Source: Bacteroidota bacterium
GTDB taxonomy: Bacteria > Bacteroidota > Bacteroidia > B-17B0 > Aurantibacillaceae
NCBI GenBank assembly: GCA_017303905.1
Contig: JAFLBH010000002.1
Span: forward strand, 434,001-498,000
DNA length: 64,000 nt
Direction: 5' to 3'
Both the position numbers and the translations under genes were made by a program. Positions within the stretch are counted from its first letter, which is position 1. Every line of letters begins with the position of its first letter. The notes under the pieces are model-generated. The model was not told the origin of the DNA. It saw only the letters and a list, made by a program, of their open reading frames with translations, and did not search any database. Below are positions 9,144 to 16,284 of the stretch, one piece after another.

Positions 9144-9689
9144 CTACTTATTTAAGATTTTTACATCGTACACTATAGCACGTTGTGGCGGAATTTTATT
9201 CATATCTCCCAATAAACCATGCGCTAAATGAGACGGTATTAGGATAAGGGCTTTATCGCCTTTTTTAAGAAATTGAACGCCTTTATGAATACCGCTTTCG
9301 AGATTTTCGTGCCCAACTTTAAATGTTTTCGGTCCCTCAGATGCTGAAGAATAACATTCTGTTCCATCCAATAAAGAAACCGTATACTCCATAGTGATTT
9401 CATCACCATCACGAATCGAATCTCCCTTAGCGGAGGCTTCATACACGTAATAACGCAGACCAAAATCAGTATTTATAAAATTCATTTGGTGCGATTTAGC
9501 ATAATAATCCATTTCATCATTTTCCTTTTGCACCACTTGTTGGTTAGCCTTCACAAATTGGTCTTGCAAGGCTTTTTTAGTTATCCCATGGTGTTTAGGT
9601 TTCTCCTCTTTATTGGGATTACACCCGAAGAAAAGCCCCGACAAGCTTAACCAAAAAATAATGTACTTAAATGGAAACATAGTTCTCAA
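9144..9689 (-). CDS. gldI: GldI-like FKBP prolyl isomerase lipoprotein
   Basis: A 181-residue lipoprotein (signal peptide then FFGCNP) with a helical linker (NQQVVQKENDEMDYYAKS) and one C-terminal FKBP domain (DEITMEYTVSLLDGTECYSS, GIHKGVQFLKKGDKALIL, PSHLAHGLLG, PQRAIVYDVKIL). Length, lipobox, helical spacer and single FKBP domain fit GldI, the gliding-motility-associated isomerase of Flavobacterium johnsoniae, which is needed for gliding in that species. Because other FKBP lipoproteins sit beside it, the symbol is a best guess. It is the first gene of the run on the minus strand and diverges from nth, with 53 bases between starts. Confidence 0.65.
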   Translation of the reverse strand: MRTMFPFKYIIFWLSLSGLFFGCNPNKEEKPKHHGITKKALQDQFVKANQQVVQKENDEMDYYAKSHQMNFINTDFGLRYYVYEASAKGDSIRDGDEITMEYTVSLLDGTECYSSASEGPKTFKVGHENLESGIHKGVQFLKKGDKALILIPSHLAHGLLGDMNKIPPQRAIVYDVKILNK

Positions 9690-9742
9690 AATAGCTTAAT
9701 TTAATGCCAAAATACAGGCCTTAAGTTAACACTATTTTTTGC

Positions 9743-10423
9743 ATGACTAAGCAAGAACGTTTCGACAAAATCTTAAATTACTTTAAAACCCATGTGCCGG
9801 TTGCGGAAACCGAATTGCATTATAATAATCCGTTTGAGTTACTGGTAGCAGTGATACTTTCGGCACAGTGTACAGATAAGCGTGTGAATATGATTACGCC
9901 GACATTATTTGAACATTTTCCTACGGCAGAAGCAATGGCTGCCTCCAATTCGGATACCATTTTTACCTATATAAAGAGCATTTCTTACCCGAATAACAAG
10001 GCCAAACATCTGGTAAACATGGCTAAGATGCTGATTGAAGATTTTAAAGGGGTGATACCTTCTGAGGTGGAGGAATTGGTAAAACTACCCGGCGTTGGCC
10101 GAAAAACCGCCAATGTTATAGCTTCGGTTATATACGATAAGCCGGCCATGGCGGTGGATACGCATGTTTTCAGGGTGTCGAATCGCTTAGGATTAACCAC
10201 CAATGCAAAAAATCCCTTGCAAAGTGAGAAGCAACTTATTAAATTTATCCCTGAAGATCTGGTTCCCAGAGCCCATCACTGGCTTATTTTACACGGGCGT
10301 TATACCTGCTTGGCAAGGTCGCCCAAATGTTCTGATTGCCAATTGAAAGAATGGTGTAAATATTATTCACAAAACGTAAAAATTAAACATTATGGCAAAG
10401 AAAAAAGTAAAAGCAAAAAGTAA
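9743..10423 (+). CDS. nth: Endonuclease III, DNA glycosylase/AP lyase
   Basis: A 226-residue base-excision repair enzyme that removes oxidised pyrimidines and cleaves at abasic sites. The helix-hairpin-helix is LPGVGRKTANVI with the catalytic Lys just inside it, and the catalytic Asp is in AVDTHVFR. The C-terminal 4Fe-4S loop has the exact spacing C-x6-C-x2-C-x5-C (CLARSPKCSDCQLKEWC). It begins with ATG 53 bases from the divergent GldI-like gene. Its last 32 bases overlap the start of the next gene in a different frame, and its C-terminal tail is Lys/Ser-rich. Confidence 0.96.
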   Translation: MTKQERFDKILNYFKTHVPVAETELHYNNPFELLVAVILSAQCTDKRVNMITPTLFEHFPTAEAMAASNSDTIFTYIKSISYPNNKAKHLVNMAKMLIEDFKGVIPSEVEELVKLPGVGRKTANVIASVIYDKPAMAVDTHVFRVSNRLGLTTNAKNPLQSEKQLIKFIPEDLVPRAHHWLILHGRYTCLARSPKCSDCQLKEWCKYYSQNVKIKHYGKEKSKSKK

Positions 10424-11255
10424 AAAGCCCGCTGTAAAAGCAAAAGCTAAAAAAGCGAAGGCCAAAAAAGCAAAGCCTGCCAAAAAAGCGAAAAAGGTAA
10501 AGGCGAAATCAAAACCGAAAGCCAAAAAAGTTGTCAAAGCGAAAAGCAAAAAATCAAAACCGGCAAAAAAATCGGTGAAAAAAGCTGCGAAAAAACCGGC
10601 TAAGAAAGTAGTAAAAAAAGTAGCGAAGAAAGCAGTGAAAAAGGCTGCAAAACCTGTAGCGAAAAAGAAAGTTGCTAAAGTAAACAAACCTGCTTCGGTG
10701 AAAGAAGTGAAAGCAGCAAAAGTGAATGTTCCTGTGCAGCATGCATCCACTAATCATACGCCGGCAGTTGAAGAAAAAGCACCTTTTGTACCACACACTA
10801 CTTCCTTACGTGAAGGCATGCAGGCTCCTTATTTTGAAGGAAAAGACCAGCATGGAAACTCGGTTAGAAGCAGTGATTTAATGGGTAAAACCATCATTCT
10901 GTATTTCTATCCTAAGGATGATACACCGGGATGTACAGCGGAATCGTGCAGTTTGCGTGATGAATACCAATACATGAGTAATAATAACTATGCGGTAGTT
11001 GGCGTAAGCGCGGATAATGTTGAATCACATCAGCGTTTTGCGGATAAATACAATTTACCTTTTCCATTGTTAGCCGACGTTGACCATAACATTATTAAAG
11101 CTTATGATGTTTGGGGACAAAAAATGCTGGCAGGAAATATTTATGATGGCATAGTACGTACCACCTTTATTATTGATGGTGATGGAATAATCAAGAATGT
11201 CATTACAAAAGTAGATACAGCCAACCATGCCAAGCAGGTAATGGAAATGCAGTAA
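10392..11255 (+). CDS. Peroxiredoxin (BCP/PrxQ type) with histone H1-like Lys/Ala-rich N-terminus
   Basis: The C-terminal 150 residues, from about 137, form a thiol peroxidase of the bacterioferritin-comigratory-protein family: FYPKDDTPGCTAESC holds the peroxidatic Cys (TPGCT) and a second Cys five residues later as possible resolving Cys, followed by VGVSADNVESHQRF and FPLLADVDHNI. Residues 1-110 are almost only Lys, Ala, Val and Pro in AKKAKKAK-like repeats, resembling bacterial histone H1-like tails. The frame is continuous with no second start better placed than the ATG at 10392; the next plausible one, in LREGMQAP, would remove the tail. The gene overlaps nth by 32 bases, suggesting translational coupling. 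The tail could bind DNA or RNA and place the peroxidase at the nucleoid, which is inference. Confidence 0.88.
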   Translation: MAKKKVKAKSKKPAVKAKAKKAKAKKAKPAKKAKKVKAKSKPKAKKVVKAKSKKSKPAKKSVKKAAKKPAKKVVKKVAKKAVKKAAKPVAKKKVAKVNKPASVKEVKAAKVNVPVQHASTNHTPAVEEKAPFVPHTTSLREGMQAPYFEGKDQHGNSVRSSDLMGKTIILYFYPKDDTPGCTAESCSLRDEYQYMSNNNYAVVGVSADNVESHQRFADKYNLPFPLLADVDHNIIKAYDVWGQKMLAGNIYDGIVRTTFIIDGDGIIKNVITKVDTANHAKQVMEMQ

Positions 11256-11272
11256 AAACTTCCTTTCGAAAT

Positions 11273-11321
11273 AAAAAACCCTCTTTCACTTCGACAAGCT
11301 CAGTGACCAAGAGGGTTTTTT
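11273..11321. terminator. Bidirectional terminator between convergent genes
   Basis: The arms AAAAAACCCTCTT (11273-11285) and AAGAGGGTTTTTT (11309-11321) pair perfectly. The 23-base insert contains a second small stem, TCACT / AGTGA, around TCGACAAGCTC, a motif widespread in intergenic repeats. It serves both the peroxiredoxin gene and the response-regulator gene. Confidence 0.8.
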
Positions 11322-11340
11322 ATTTTAAGAAATTTAAGAA

Positions 11341-12015
11341 TTATAGTTTATTCCTATTGTACAGTTTAATAGCCTGCGCTCTCGACGTAACGTGTAGCTT
11401 TTTATAAATTGAGGCTACATGATTGCGAACAGTATTCGGACTTAAATCGAGGTGGGAGGCAATTTCTTTGTATTCCAAACCGTCAATAAGGTACATTAAT
11501 ATGCTCTTTTCTTTATCTGTAAGGTGATAATCCAATTTTACCTCTGATTTATTAAACGACTCAATGTTTGCACTCATTAATAAATTAAGGGCTCTCCGTG
11601 CTATGCTCGGACTCATAGGCGCTCCTTCCTCATTTAAAACATTATTGATAGCTTCTTTAATTTTTTCAATGGATTCGTCTTTTAAAAGATATCCATCGGC
11701 TCCGGCTTTAATCGCACTGAATATTTTATCATTTTCATCAAAAATGGTAAGCATTAGATATTTCAATTCGGGAAATCTTATTTTCCCCTCTTCAACAGCT
11801 TCTACGCCATTCATAATAGGCATATCAATATCCATTAGTACCACATCCGGTTCTCGTGATTTTCTAGCCTCCACCATTTTTTCCAAAAAATCCCTTCCGT
11901 TTTCGGCTGTAAATAACACTGAGTAGTTATCAAAACTATTGAGTTTTTCCTCAAGCGCAGTCCGTAAAACTCGTTTGTCGTCCACTATCGCAATATATGT
12001 CATTTTTTTACTCAT
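11341..12015 (-). CDS. NarL/FixJ-type response regulator
   Basis: A 224-residue cytoplasmic transcription factor. The receiver domain (about 5-125) has the acidic pair DD in AIVDDKRVLR, the phosphorylated Asp in VVLMDIDMP (about 61), Thr in LMLTIFDEN and Lys in YLLKDES. A LuxR-type helix-turn-helix occupies about 160-224 (TDKEKSILMYLIDGLEYKEI, then SPNTVRNHVASIYKKLHV). It starts 21 bases after the stop of the upstream histidine kinase gene and is its evident partner. A palindrome upstream of the kinase (14031-14046) is a possible binding site. Confidence 0.94.
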   Translation of the reverse strand: MSKKMTYIAIVDDKRVLRTALEEKLNSFDNYSVLFTAENGRDFLEKMVEARKSREPDVVLMDIDMPIMNGVEAVEEGKIRFPELKYLMLTIFDENDKIFSAIKAGADGYLLKDESIEKIKEAINNVLNEEGAPMSPSIARRALNLLMSANIESFNKSEVKLDYHLTDKEKSILMYLIDGLEYKEIASHLDLSPNTVRNHVASIYKKLHVTSRAQAIKLYNRNKL

Positions 12016-12035
12016 AAAGTTGGATGACTTAATAC

Positions 12036-13982
12036 TTAATTCAAATAGTACGAATCTACTAGTAATTTATATTTAGTGCCCTTACCTGTTTCGGAATAAA
12101 ATTCCATTATTACGTTAGATTCTTCTGCCCTGTTCCTAATATTTTTTAAACCATAACTGTCTTTTTTATCATCTGTAAGATTAAACCCCACTCCATTATC
12201 TTCTATAACAATTTCAATTCTCTCATTTGAACTAACAGTAATTTGGACGCTAGAAGCTTTAGAATATTTAAACGCGTTATTCAAAATTTCCTGGCATATA
12301 CGATATAAATTTAGCCCTAAGGTTAGATTTAAATCCGGAGCTATCTCTAAAGACTCTTTAAAAACAACTTCAGTATCGCTGCTTTTAAACATGGTACGCG
12401 CGTGTACTTTTAGCTTATCGCAGAAATCATACAATGAAATATTTCCGTCATTAATTGCCCAAATGGTATCTCTCAAATTATCTATGACACTTTTTGCAAC
12501 TTGATTAATATTCTTAACAGTCGTCTCACGTTTATCAGCATTTTCATTGTTTAATCCATCAATAGAATACAATATGTAGGATAACTGTCCGCCAACATTG
12601 TCATGTAAATCGCGTGAGATCCTCTCCTTCTCCTTTTGATATTTTTCCGCTTCTAAACGTCTAAGTGATTCCTCTTCAAACTTAGCTTGCAGTATGGCCT
12701 GATTAGCTTTTTCTTTACGTGATCTAATCATCAAAACAGCAATAACGACAAGTAAAAATGAACTTATTACCGACATCCAAATAAACAATTGTTGATTTTT
12801 AATTTTAGAAGTTTGATTTTGATTAACCTGATTTAATAACTCAATTGCCTTTTGCTTTTCAGTAAATTGATAAGAAGCAATAAGCGCATCAGTATTAAGT
12901 TGAAAGCTCGCTGTGTTAAACGAATCCTTTAAAAAAGCATATTTTTCGAGATAAAAATGAGCTGAATCGAACTTTCTTTGTTGCTTGTAAAAATTTGATA
13001 AGTGCTCAAAAACCATAAATCTTTGTTTCACATTATTATTCTTACTTGTAATAGATAAGGCTTTATGCGCATAGTGCAAACTCATAGCGGGTTCTTTCAG
13101 CTTTTCGTAAACTATCGACGCGTAGGTATAAGTATAGCCCAACTCCCAGTTGTCGCTGATTTCTTCTCTGATTTTAATAGATTTAAGAAAGTAGGACAGT
13201 GCGCTGTCAAGATGATTACTTTCCAAATAAGCAACACCAATATCATTATAAGCATAAGCAATATCATAAATTTGATTTCTGTTGGCTGCAACAACAAGTG
13301 ATTTTTTGGCATATATTAATGCGCTGTCGGTAGACTTTAAATTCCGATAGGAGATACTAATATTTGTATAAGCTCTTGAAAGCATATTAGAATCGTTATT
13401 TTGCAGGGATAACTGAATCAACTTATAAAAGATTCCAATGGCTTTTTGATACTTCTTATCCTTATTAAAACCTACTCCCAAAAAATTGTACGCATTGGAG
13501 ATTAATACATTATTTTTTAATTGAAGTGCCATTTTTAATCCTTGCATTCCTGCCTGCTGCGCCAAGCTGATATTACCGGTACGATTGTAAAGCGTTGCCA
13601 GTAATTGATACGCGTAACATAAATTTCCACCGGGCTTACCTTTTTCTAAATAACTGATGGCTTGTTTGATATTTTGAATGGCGGGTAAATATTCATTCTG
13701 ATAATCATCAATCATCGCCTTAACGAGAAAAGATTTTGCTTTTAAGTAATTATTATCTTTTGTATTCGCATAAGTAACTAAATCAGTTGCCAATGAATCG
13801 GCCAGTTTTTCATGATCGAACTGAAGGGTATAAATCAATTTAAAAAAAGTATCTACAACAGCTGAGTCTATAATCACCTTTGCTTTCGTTTGATGGTACT
13901 TTTCAAGAAATGATTTGGGTTCGGTTTGGGAATATAAGCCGATATTAAAAACAATTAAGAAGATTAAAAGTAAACACCTCAT
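12036..13982 (-). CDS. TPR-containing sensor histidine kinase (HisKA_3 type)
   Basis: A 648-residue membrane kinase pairing with the adjacent LuxR-type regulator. It has a signal peptide (MRCLLLIFLIVFNIGLYS), TPR repeats through about 80-380 (for example NAYNFLGVGFNKDKKYQKAI and YAYNDIGVAYLESNHLDSAL), a membrane helix at about 400-420 and a coiled coil. The dimerisation and phosphoacceptor region contains ERISRDLHDNVGGQLSYI with His at about 460. The ATPase domain follows, with the N box in EILNNAFKYSKAS and the G1 box in IEDNGVGF, ending near GKGTKYKLLV. The TPR part faces the periplasm, so the stimulus could be a peptide or envelope state; the ligand is unknown. Confidence 0.94.
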   Translation of the reverse strand: MRCLLLIFLIVFNIGLYSQTEPKSFLEKYHQTKAKVIIDSAVVDTFFKLIYTLQFDHEKLADSLATDLVTYANTKDNNYLKAKSFLVKAMIDDYQNEYLPAIQNIKQAISYLEKGKPGGNLCYAYQLLATLYNRTGNISLAQQAGMQGLKMALQLKNNVLISNAYNFLGVGFNKDKKYQKAIGIFYKLIQLSLQNNDSNMLSRAYTNISISYRNLKSTDSALIYAKKSLVVAANRNQIYDIAYAYNDIGVAYLESNHLDSALSYFLKSIKIREEISDNWELGYTYTYASIVYEKLKEPAMSLHYAHKALSITSKNNNVKQRFMVFEHLSNFYKQQRKFDSAHFYLEKYAFLKDSFNTASFQLNTDALIASYQFTEKQKAIELLNQVNQNQTSKIKNQQLFIWMSVISSFLLVVIAVLMIRSRKEKANQAILQAKFEEESLRRLEAEKYQKEKERISRDLHDNVGGQLSYILYSIDGLNNENADKRETTVKNINQVAKSVIDNLRDTIWAINDGNISLYDFCDKLKVHARTMFKSSDTEVVFKESLEIAPDLNLTLGLNLYRICQEILNNAFKYSKASSVQITVSSNERIEIVIEDNGVGFNLTDDKKDSYGLKNIRNRAEESNVIMEFYSETGKGTKYKLLVDSYYLN

Positions 13983-14030
13983 AATGCAATAAATATAATT
14001 CTAAATTTTCAAAAAAGCCTGTTATCCTCC

Positions 14031-14046
14031 TAGTACATACGTACTA
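14031..14046. promoter_or_regulatory. Inverted repeat, candidate regulator-binding site
   Basis: TAGTAC-ATAC-GTACTA is a perfect 6-bp inverted repeat with a 4-base spacer. It sits 49 bases before the histidine-kinase start and 52 bases before the divergent BNR-repeat gene, in the only intergenic space shared by both. NarL-type regulators bind such short dyads, so autoregulation or control of the secreted protein is possible. It is a single site with no second copy seen. Confidence 0.35.
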
Positions 14047-14097
14047 TTTTAAAATCTGTGATAAAGTTTCAAATTTGACAAACCTAAATTAAAAAAC

Positions 14098-15351
14098 ATG
14101 AAAAAATTTTTACTCCCCATCTTACTTGCAGGCAGCTTTATGAAAGGGCAAACCTGGGCACCAATTTTCACCCCCGGAACACCAACCGGAACCACTACAA
14201 TTTCACAAACCTCATTAAACGATTTTTCGTTCTACAATAACAATCTTGGTATTGTTTCATTGGGTTATGTATATCATCTCACAACCGACGGAGGCGCTAC
14301 TTGGAGTCACTGGAAAGACTTTTTTCCATACCCACAAAATAAGGCTGTGTTTTATTTAAACGCTACAGATATTGTAACCGGTACCGGCAATGGAAGAATT
14401 TATAAAAGCACTGACAATGGAAATACCTTTACACAAAAAGCGACTCCTGTTAGTGATGTTATGGCCTTAGATTTTAAAGGAAATTTTGGTGTGCTGGTAG
14501 ACAATTATTGCAAAGCATCTTACTCAAGTGATGGCGGTGAAAACTGGACAATGATTAGTAATACTGTATTATGTGGTAATTTATCAGCCATGAAACATGT
14601 AAATGTGGTAGACGCTAACACCACTTACATTTGCGGAAACAATACCAATTTCTTTAAAACTACCAATGGTTGTGTGAATTGGAGTCCGGTTATTACAGGT
14701 TATACCGGCAATTACACCGGATTAAATTTCATTGACGCTAATACCGGATTTGTTACTATTTATTCGGGTTCACCCAATGCTGCCCGATTATTAAAAACTA
14801 CTGATGGCGGAAGTACCTGGAGCAATTTAACACCGGCATTGGTGGCCGCAGGTTCTAATACCACTTCAACGTTTGGAGCCGTTTATGCAATTGATGCTAA
14901 TACTATTTATGTTGGTGTAGATGGTGGTAAAATAATGGTATCGACGGATGGAGGTGCAACTTTTACAACCGACTTTACGCACACAAGCTGCACTTCTTGT
15001 CCATTTAGCAAGTTAAAATACGCAGGTGGTGTTTTATTTGCTTCGCACAACAGTGGAGGCACAACAAGCAAAGTATTCAAGAAAACAATAAGCGGAGTAG
15101 GAATAAATGAAGTGGCGAAGGAGTTGATTTTCTCGATCTATCCGAATCCCGCTCAGGATTTCTTAATGATTGAACATAACACCAAAGAAAGTGGTAAAGT
15201 AAAGATTTATTCAACTGACGGAAAATTAGTAAAAGAAGCCGACCTTAATACAGAGAAAATAAACATAAGCTTTTTAAATGCAGGTATCTATATTGTAAAA
15301 ACTGAAACAGAATCAGGCTCTTTCGGTTATAGAAAATTCGTTAAAGAATAA
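14098..15351 (+). CDS. T9SS-secreted BNR/Ycf48-like repeat protein
   Basis: A 417-residue secreted protein. The signal peptide is MKKFLLPILLAGSFMKGQ. The body is a beta-propeller built of Asp-box (BNR) motifs: TTDGGATWS, STDNGNTFT, SSDGGENWT, TTNGCVNWS, TTDGGSTWS and STDGGATFT. A type A T9SS sorting domain ends it (FSIYPNPAQD, KIYSTDGKLV, LNAGIYIVKT). Asp-box propellers occur in sialidases and in the photosystem assembly factor Ycf48, but no catalytic residues can be assigned, so the function is unknown. It diverges from the histidine-kinase gene over a shared 115-base region. Confidence 0.92.
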   Translation: MKKFLLPILLAGSFMKGQTWAPIFTPGTPTGTTTISQTSLNDFSFYNNNLGIVSLGYVYHLTTDGGATWSHWKDFFPYPQNKAVFYLNATDIVTGTGNGRIYKSTDNGNTFTQKATPVSDVMALDFKGNFGVLVDNYCKASYSSDGGENWTMISNTVLCGNLSAMKHVNVVDANTTYICGNNTNFFKTTNGCVNWSPVITGYTGNYTGLNFIDANTGFVTIYSGSPNAARLLKTTDGGSTWSNLTPALVAAGSNTTSTFGAVYAIDANTIYVGVDGGKIMVSTDGGATFTTDFTHTSCTSCPFSKLKYAGGVLFASHNSGGTTSKVFKKTISGVGINEVAKELIFSIYPNPAQDFLMIEHNTKESGKVKIYSTDGKLVKEADLNTEKINISFLNAGIYIVKTETESGSFGYRKFVKE

Positions 15352-15368
15352 TCTATTTTTAAGAAAAC

Positions 15369-15408
15369 AAAGCCTCGTTGTTCGAAAAAAAGAATGACGA
15401 GGCTTTTT
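15369..15408 (+). terminator. Terminator after BNR-repeat gene
   Basis: The stem AAAGCCTCGT / ACGAGGCTTT has an 18-base loop and is followed by T residues, 17 bases after the stop codon. Confidence 0.75.
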
Positions 15409-15462
15409 AGTTTGAAACTCAGAATATTTTAATAGCCTGTAAATGAATAAGTAAACGCAAAC

Positions 15463-15492
15463 AAAAAAGCCCCAGAAAATCTGAGGCTTTTT
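15463..15492 (-). terminator. Terminator of tRNA-Asp
   Basis: Read on the minus strand, AAAAAGCC-t-CAGA-TTT-TCTG-g-GGCTTTTTT forms a stem followed by T residues directly after the tRNA 3' end. Confidence 0.8.
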
Positions 15493-15493
15493 G

Positions 15494-15567
15494 CGGACCG
15501 GACGGGACTCGAACCCGCGACCTCCGCCGTGACAGGGCGGCATTCTAACCAGCTGAACTACCGGTCC
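15494..15567 (-). tRNA. tRNA-Asp (GTC)
   Basis: The 74-nt minus-strand sequence folds as a complete cloverleaf. The 7-bp acceptor GGACCGG / CCGGTCC is closed by discriminator G73, typical of aspartate. The D loop reads AGTTCAGCTGGTTAGAAT. The anticodon stem-loop CCGCCCTGTCACGGCGG has anticodon GTC. The T arm is GCGGGTTCGAGTCCCGT. The CCA end is not encoded, and has to be added by the CCA-adding enzyme, a candidate for which is at 51434-52834. A terminator follows immediately. Confidence 0.97.
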
Positions 15568-15612
15568 TAGAATCTTTTTATTTGTTTAAACCGATCATTC
15601 TAACTTTTAAGC

Positions 15613-15666
15613 TGAATGGCGAGGCTCTGCTCGCCATCGCGAGTTTAACCTCACGACTACCAGTCC
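15613..15666 (-). other. Possible decayed tRNA 5' half with hairpin
   Basis: On the minus strand this begins GGACTGGTAGTCGTGAGG, close to the 5' end of the neighbouring tRNA-Asp (GGACCGGTAGTTCAGCTGG), and continues GGTTAAA. The flanking bases (CAATCTTTT against GAATCTTTT on the plus strand) also resemble each other. It contains a perfect hairpin ATGGCGAG-GCTCTG-CTCGCCAT. It cannot fold as a tRNA. It may be a degenerate tandem tRNA copy or a small repeat element. Confidence 0.3.
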
Positions 15667-15834
15667 AACAATCTTTTCAAATATGAAGCAAACTACTTTA
15701 GGAGTTTTGCTTCGTATTTGGGACTGCAAATGTAGTAATTAATTGAATTCTGCAAAAATATTTTCAAGCAATTTTAGCTTTTTTAGGGCTCCAAAGCGCA
15801 AATACTCTGTAAAATTATCTTCTACCTTTATTCC

Positions 15835-15939
15835 ATGCTTGCCCATCCCGAATTGGTTGACCTCTTAAAGCGCGCGTACTCTGAACACTATAAAGTGCTT
15901 TATGAAATGGGACTGGAGGAAAAAGAACACGAGTTTTAA
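15835..15939 (+). CDS. Possible 34-residue small protein
   Basis: ATG to TAA encodes 34 residues with an amphipathic helical pattern, starting MLAHPELVDLLKRAY and ending MGLEEKEHEF. It stands alone in a gene-poor stretch. No ribosome-binding site is visible and no family is recognised. It could be a small protein, the end of a decayed gene, or chance. Confidence 0.25.
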   Translation: MLAHPELVDLLKRAYSEHYKVLYEMGLEEKEHEF

Positions 15940-16040
15940 CTCCTTAACCAAATAAAAAACAGCAAACGAGTTGGGTTCTTAGTTAATATTAATGTTCAGA
16001 AACTAAAATATGGTTTAATAGAACCATTCAAGATATGCTG

Positions 16041-16114
16041 TGCACCACAGAGAAACTGAGGACGCAGCGTATAAAAACAACCTTCTCTGATTTCTCTGTA
16101 TCTCAGTGGTGAAA
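16041..16114. repeat. Imperfect palindromic intergenic repeat
   Basis: The left part, TGCACCACAGAGAAACTGAG, and the right part, TTCTCTGTATCTCAGTGGTG, are approximate inverted copies, with the outer CACCAC / GTGGTG paired exactly. Elements with this ACCACAGAGA...TCTCTGT...GTGGT wording are frequent in AT-rich bacterial intergenic DNA. Only one copy is present in the window. Confidence 0.5.
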
Positions 16115-16284
16115 AATGAAAAAATATGCAGTTAATCAATCTGCATCCTATTGTAAGAGCAATAGAAAGAACACTTAATGCAAATCTAAATTTTTAGTAG
16201 GTTCTCAATACTTACAAGAACTTTATTTGTATTTAACAACCTGCTTATCTATCTTGTATACTTATAATAACTAAAAACACACAC

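Larger units (their letters stand above)
15568..16284. other. Gene-poor 0.7-kb region
   Basis: No gene of normal length is supported here. The region holds the possible tRNA remnant (15613-15666), a 34-codon open frame (15835-15939), a CACCACAGAG-type imperfect palindrome (16041-16114), and an AT-rich leader before the subtilase gene. No strong promoter match was found for the subtilase; sequences such as TATCTTG near 16252 are only weak candidates. Confidence 0.6.

Noticed and set aside
10367..10796. Long open frames on the minus strand opposite the Lys/Ala-rich tail
   Set aside because: They are Phe/Ala/Leu-rich shadows of the AAA/GCA codons of the plus-strand gene, with no start signals or family similarity.
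13065..13312. Small open frames within the histidine-kinase gene
   Set aside because: They lie in other frames of a long, well-supported coding sequence.
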